NCBI GenBank assembly: GCA_900074885.1
Contig: FJUW01000022.1
Location: 1-64,000 of the forward strand
Source: Rhynchosporium graminicola
Lineage: Eukaryota > Ascomycota > Leotiomycetes > Helotiales > Ploettnerulaceae
DNA length: 64,000 nt
Direction: 5' to 3'
Under the pieces are notes generated by a model. That model made no database searches and was not told the origin of the DNA. It saw only the letters and a list, made by a program, of their open reading frames with translations. The position numbers and the translations under genes were made by a program. Shown one piece after another: positions 59,563 through 64,000 of this stretch. Position 1 is the first letter of the stretch. Every line of letters starts with the position of its first letter.

Positions 59563-61143
59563 AAGAATGGAAAGTTCATTATCGCTTCGACTGTGGACGC
59601 TCCTTTGAGGTTCTCGCTGGGGATAGGAGTAAATATGAACTCCAATTCTGTCTTATACTACCCACCGATCTAGATAGTCCGGTGTGACCTCTAGGTAAGC
59701 AGTCCAGTAATCAGGTTAGGGCTGAGATCCGCCAAACAGGTTGTAATAAAAGTGCAAGTGATCGAAGACAGCCTAGATCAGACATAAAAAAAAAAGGAAT
59801 AGGCCAATCTCAGAGGAATTCGCGAATGAAAATCGACTTATAAGTGTATGAGCTAAGACATAAGGGCTCGGTCAGGACTGCGCAGACCCCTTCTATACTT
59901 CAAAAGATCAGGCTCGGGCATGCACATCTAAAATTGATTTCACATGCACTTCAAAGGGATCTAGTAAGCCACCTATGTAAAAGCTCTATATAGCATAATT
60001 TGATTTGCACAGAATAGTCCAGCCTCGCTACTGGAGCATTTCCGAGGGAGTCCTGCAGAGGGTGTGACTTTACACTACGTCGAACTTGACTAGCATTACA
60101 GCCGCACCTTAGCAACACAAGAAGTCTTTGACCACAAGGCTTAACTTCACATGTTGAGGAAGTATCATAATATTTGTATTCAGTTATTCAAGTCTAATCA
60201 TACACCCAATCCCAATTACAGATATCCGTTCAGGTGTTTCTTCGATCATACAGGAATTTTCAGAATCTTTGGACCTGTTTCAAAGGTAGCCCAAGGGAAG
60301 AGCAGGTAGAAGGGTTATAGGGCAAGAAGAATGCTAAACTTCGTTAGAAGAAGGTAAATTAACAATACAAAACAAGTTCAACATATGCTTAGGACAACAT
60401 AGAGGAAGATTCAATCGAGGGGACAGTAAATCGCGAATGCAAGTCACGTAACACACTCGCTTACATTAAATAGTAATATGTCTCAACAGCCTAAAAAATG
60501 ATCGGACGAGATTCCACAACGCCGTACTTGAGGTCTTTTTGCGAGGCGTCGCCGGAAAGTTGTCGAAAACAGAGAAGATTGATCCCTTGGTGCTCAGAAA
60601 GACGATTGAGTCGACAAGAAAAGACACAATCCTTGCCATGGACGGACTTTCTTGGAGAATTTCAAAGGGGCCTGCAATTCTATATACTACAACGAACCCT
60701 GGAGATGTGTTGTAGGTGTCAGCTCCTTGCAATAGAATCTCCCTGTCCAGCGAATTTCATAGTTGGAATACTGCTTGGCCCCGAGATATGTTACTCCTAT
60801 TTTGCTCCCATATACTTCGAAATATTACTTGAATAGTAAAATTGACTTCGAGATCCTGACAAATAAGCCTCATATGCCACTAAGACCTGTACAAGTTTCA
60901 CAAAGCTCAGGAATAAACTTTTCTTCAAGTCAAGTATCCGTCACAAGTAGCCTCCTTGAGACAGGGAATTGTCTCTCAGGTCCGGCGCCGGTACCCTTTC
61001 CAGCAGTCCCGACTTCCTCTCTAGGGCTGCGATTGTCATCGAGTGCCTTTTTGAGTCAGACTTCATTTGGGACACCGATATCTCCCACTCCCTAGAGACA
61101 CTACACACAGGCACCATCATCGTGGACGCTTCCCGATCTCGGT
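59563..61143. other. Gene-poor interval
   Basis: About 1.6 kb of AT-leaning DNA with a poly(A) run near 59787-59797 and short frames on both strands (60466-60732 minus, 60498-60836 plus) that overlap each other and show no domain. Confidence 0.45.
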
Positions 61144-61689
61144 ATGTCTCAAGCCTTAACCAGGGTCAGGCCATCAGCTTCTGCGACTACTGCCATCTCC
61201 TGGATGAAGCAGATGTTCCCCGTCAAAGCAGACCGTCCTTACTACGACATTGCTCTTTTGGCGCCAACTCCTGCTGTTGTGCCTACCTTCACCTACGACA
61301 CAGATGCCGACGAAATTTTGGAGGAAGGAGCGAAAGCAACACGACAGCCTTGGGTCGATGTGTACAACGATGAGAACCAGCGACATGCTCACTCTACACC
61401 TCTACCCCAGAGACTCTGGATGTTCGGAGATACCGAAGATGACGATGATGATCAGACAGCGCAAATGCATTGGATGCAGGAAGAACAAACACTGATGAGG
61501 ATTAAGGAAAGCTCGCAAATGTTGCTAGAGCCTGTGCTTTCGGTCGCGAGGTCATCTTCGGCGCAGGCACAGAGAAGAATCCGTAGCCAACCAGAGTTGA
61601 AGTTTTCGGTGGTGACTCCGAGAATCAGAAGGGACATAAGCAACTCAGAGACGCAGTCCAGATTAATAGGCTCCAGACATAAATCATGA
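61144..61689 (+). CDS. Hypothetical protein, 181 aa
   Basis: A single frame of 181 codons begins MSQALTRVRPSASATTAISW and has PTFTYDTDADEILEEGAK, an acidic GDTEDDDDDQTAQ patch at about residues 95-107 and a basic C-terminal third ending SRLIGSRHKS. It is hydrophilic apart from a short segment near residues 40-55 and has no signal peptide or recognised domain. Composition is protein-like and it is the longest frame in its neighbourhood, but there is no family evidence. It lies between gene-poor DNA and a retrotransposon LTR. Confidence 0.45.
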   Translation: MSQALTRVRPSASATTAISWMKQMFPVKADRPYYDIALLAPTPAVVPTFTYDTDADEILEEGAKATRQPWVDVYNDENQRHAHSTPLPQRLWMFGDTEDDDDDQTAQMHWMQEEQTLMRIKESSQMLLEPVLSVARSSSAQAQRRIRSQPELKFSVVTPRIRRDISNSETQSRLIGSRHKS

Positions 61690-62074
61690 AGCTCAAATTT
61701 GATATATTTCTCATATCGTCGACCTTGAAAGGCGATTCACCAGTTACCCGCCAGTTTTGTTACACTTGCAACCTTGTGTGAAGAGATTCCTTATTTAGCA
61801 CTCCACAAGCTTTACTCTCAGAATACATCATATCGATGTGAGGAAAAAAGTGGCCGATTGGGACAGCGAGGACTCATCTCAGGCAAGCCGCAAGAAGATC
61901 GAAGCTAACCCAGAACTTCGCTCGAGTATTAGTTGTAGTAGAGTCGTGAAATTCCGACAGGACTTTGATTTAAAAGTCAATCTGAAGACACAAAGTTTAT
62001 TCCGCACTTCTTATTCAGCAGATGCTTGCTGCCCCAAATGGCCACCATTTGTTCTGACATTGATAGACGTGAAT
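61690..62074. other. Spacer before the right-edge LTR
   Basis: Ordinary-composition DNA up to the TGTTGC start of the LTR. A short frame at 61838-62086 runs into the LTR and is not supported. Confidence 0.5.
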
Positions 62075-62318
62075 TGTTGCATTTGAATTCGATAGAGGTT
62101 CAATTTCTATGGGAGGAAGTAGCTATATATATAGGTATCTGTATAGTAATCCAAGTAATCTAAGTATATATCTTACGTACTATCTCCGGTACTTCCGGTA
62201 CTAGTAAATTAGTTGAGTACGCTATTCAACTCCGGTACTTCCGGTACCTTCAGGACGTTGAATACGCTCCTCTGTACTATACTTAGTACTATACTACTAG
62301 TACTACCTATACTTAATA
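62075..62318 (-). repeat. 3' LTR of a minus-strand Copia element, family B
   Basis: The segment begins TGTTGCATTTGAATTC and ends TAATA, where the intact partner at 3648-3900 has CAACA. It shares the repeated CCGGTACTTCCGGTAC words with that partner. A purine tract (GTAAGGGGGC read on the minus strand, about 62319-62328) abuts its right end, which places it as the 3' LTR of an element read leftward. Confidence 0.88.
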
Positions 62319-63560
62319 GCCCCCTTACTTTATACTATAGAACCCTATAAAACCACCGCCTATAGCCCTAGCTACTACTTCCCTAGGAAGTCACGAATAT
62401 ACCTCTTAAAAGCTATATTCGGTAGAGGTTTTATTAGTATATTAGCTATTATCTCCGTAGTATTCAGATATTTAATACTAATTATACTCTAATTTACTAG
62501 TTACTTAATATAGTAGTATCTGACCTTAATATGCTTCGACTTTGCATAAGCCACAAGGTCCTTTACAAGCGTAATACAGGCTATATTATCGCTATAAATA
62601 GGTACTGATAGACCTATAGATAGGTATTACGTATACCCTAATTCGATCAGAAGTCCTCTGATCCATATTCCTATTTTATAAGCTTCTATAGCTGCTATAT
62701 ACTCTAATTAACTAGTAGAGAGTGCTATAGACCTCTACTTAGTACTAGACTATATAACTAGTCTATTATTCAAAGTAAATATATACCCTAAAGTCGATAA
62801 TCGATCTTCTAGGTCTCCGGCGTAGTCGATATCGCAGAAACCTTATAATTTGACTCCCGGGGAGTCAGATTCACCTCCTAATTTAAGCTTCCAATTCTTA
62901 GTACCCTTAATATACCTTATAGTACAGGTCCATGAATTTCGGTACCGTATCGCCGGGTTACTATAAAACCTTAATAATTACCTAATAGAGTACGATATAT
63001 CAAATCTCGTACCACGTACTAACCATATAGCAGTACTAATAGTACTCTAGTACTCTAATTAGTTAACTCCTCTCCTAGTTCTGAAGCCGTATAGGCGTTT
63101 CGATCAGAATCAGGTATATTAACTGCACTCGCTTCCTGAAGTCAGAACCTTTCTAGTATACTATTTATATAGACCTCTTAGTCTAACTATAGTATACGCT
63201 TCTTTCTATCTCTAGTAACTCTTATACTAAGAATCACCTATACTTCTCTAAGGTCTTTAATCTCCTGTAATGGGTCTGTGCGCCTAGTGCCTCCCACTCC
63301 TGTATTTCAGAATCGGAGAGGAAGGAAGAACCTTCTCTCCTTAGCAATTAGTTTCTGTATTAACTAGATTATTACTAGCGAACCTCTAGCGACTATTCTA
63401 CTATTCTATTGTGCCTATTTACCTTAGCGTACTAAGTGATTATTATATTCTAATTACTTTTACTTAACGTTAGTCTAAATAGTCATAATAGCTTAAAGCG
63501 GAGAATCCTCTACTATATTAACTCGACCTATACTCCAAGACGACTCTATTAGGGCCTAGA
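62319..63560 (-). mobile_element. Ty1/Copia pol 3' part, RIP-degraded
   Basis: Read on the minus strand through stops, the DNA gives RYIKGTKNWKLKLGGE (about 62990-62880), GFCDIDYAGDLEDRLST, then SIALSTS and EYIAAIEAYK, AKSKHIKVRYYYIK, and ILIKPLP followed by IRDFLG. These are the ordered RT-tail and RNase H motifs of Ty1/Copia. Stops fall where Gln or Trp is expected. The upstream limit is approximate. Confidence 0.87.
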
Positions 63561-64000
63561 TAATACCCGGCGATATACTAGTGGACAACCTTTCAGTTCT
63601 ATAAGAGAAACTCCGATCGCTGAAGAAACGGAACGACGTCCTAGATAACCTTATAGTTAAGTACCGACGAATGTTCGGCGAAAACCTTACTTAATACCCT
63701 CCGGAAGCTGCTATAAGAGCACGACTCCACTAAGCTCATATATCCGAAGACCCTACTCTAAGCATAGAGAGAGATACTAGTTGATTAGTAGCTCCTGAAG
63801 AATCGCTAATTCCTCGCCGGGATAAAGGTAAACATATAATTCTACTAGAATACGAGAGTAAGAGCTAAAGAGAGCTTACTAAGTACTTATAGGCTTATAA
63901 CCGAGTCTTCGACTATAATACTAAAGGGTACCTAACTGATCTCGTTAAGATTAAATAGGTAGTAATACTACTCCGTAAGGAACTAGCGAACGCCTAGGAA
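63561..64000 (+). mobile_element. Gag-like retroelement relic (RIP-degraded)
   Basis: In one plus-strand frame from about 63590, peptide-like sequence runs across several TAG/TAA codons: KLRSLKKRNDVLDNLIVKYR, ERDTS, LVAPEESLIPRRDKGKHIIL, AYNRVFDYNTKGYLTDLVKI and LLRKELANA. The charged helical composition suggests a Gag region. Every stop can be explained as CAA/CAG to TAA/TAG. Orientation opposes the adjacent Copia relic, so this is a different element, cut by the window edge. The family is uncertain. Confidence 0.55.

Noticed and set aside
1..64000. CRISPR arrays, rRNA or tRNA genes
   Set aside because: No spaced direct-repeat array, rRNA core or tRNA A/B-box plus acceptor fold was seen, and the genome is eukaryotic.

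Overview
The window looks like a chromosome segment of a filamentous ascomycete (Pezizomycotina, most likely Leotiomycetes; class is inference). The evidence is many short introns of about 47-60 nt with GTRNGT donors and CTAAC-type branch points, a White Collar-1 photoreceptor, an RTA1 protein, a fungal ankyrin/CorA-like protein, and retrotransposon relics full of C-to-T stop codons as expected from repeat-induced point mutation (RIP).

Layout. Both ends (about 1-3,900 and 62,075-64,000) are AT-rich, RIP-degraded LTR-retrotransposon debris. The left end holds the RNase H end of a plus-strand Copia element with its 3' LTR (family A) and a separate solo LTR (family B) with a perfect TACTT duplication. 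The right end holds the 3' end of a minus-strand Copia element (family B LTR) and a plus-strand gag-like relic. A second family A solo LTR with a CATAG duplication lies at 27.1 kb.

3.9-20.7 kb is gene-poor accessory DNA: a disordered hypothetical protein (6.8-7.7 kb), an RTA1-type membrane protein (9.9-11.1 kb), a decayed two-domain GFA/CENP-V gene (12.4-13.6 kb), a truncated MFS transporter fragment (14.8-15.3 kb), three inverted repeats (16.3-17.4 kb) and a cytochrome P450 (17.5-19.5 kb). A 1,624-aa ankyrin/CorA-like membrane protein with eleven exons follows (20.7-26.2 kb).

30-54 kb is the conserved core: a Ras-family GTPase, Sds23 (CBS-domain PP2A regulator), importin beta-3 (Kap121/Pse1), the blue-light receptor and transcription factor wc-1, a siderophore-type MFS transporter with an upstream SreA-like GATA site, the DEAD-box mRNA-decay helicase Dhh1 and the DNA primase small subunit Pri1. 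Sds23 and importin are divergent; wc-1 and the transporter are convergent. These are housekeeping or signalling genes and do not form one pathway.

After Pri1, 54.9-58.8 kb is a long ankyrin gene broken by several frameshifts and two nonsense codons; 58.8-62 kb is almost empty. Pri1, expected to be essential, carries an apparent 1-base deletion in a T run, so single-base indels in this assembly should be verified before calling frameshifted genes dead. Exon structures were derived by eye from splice signals, reading-frame continuity and family recall; no alignment was run.
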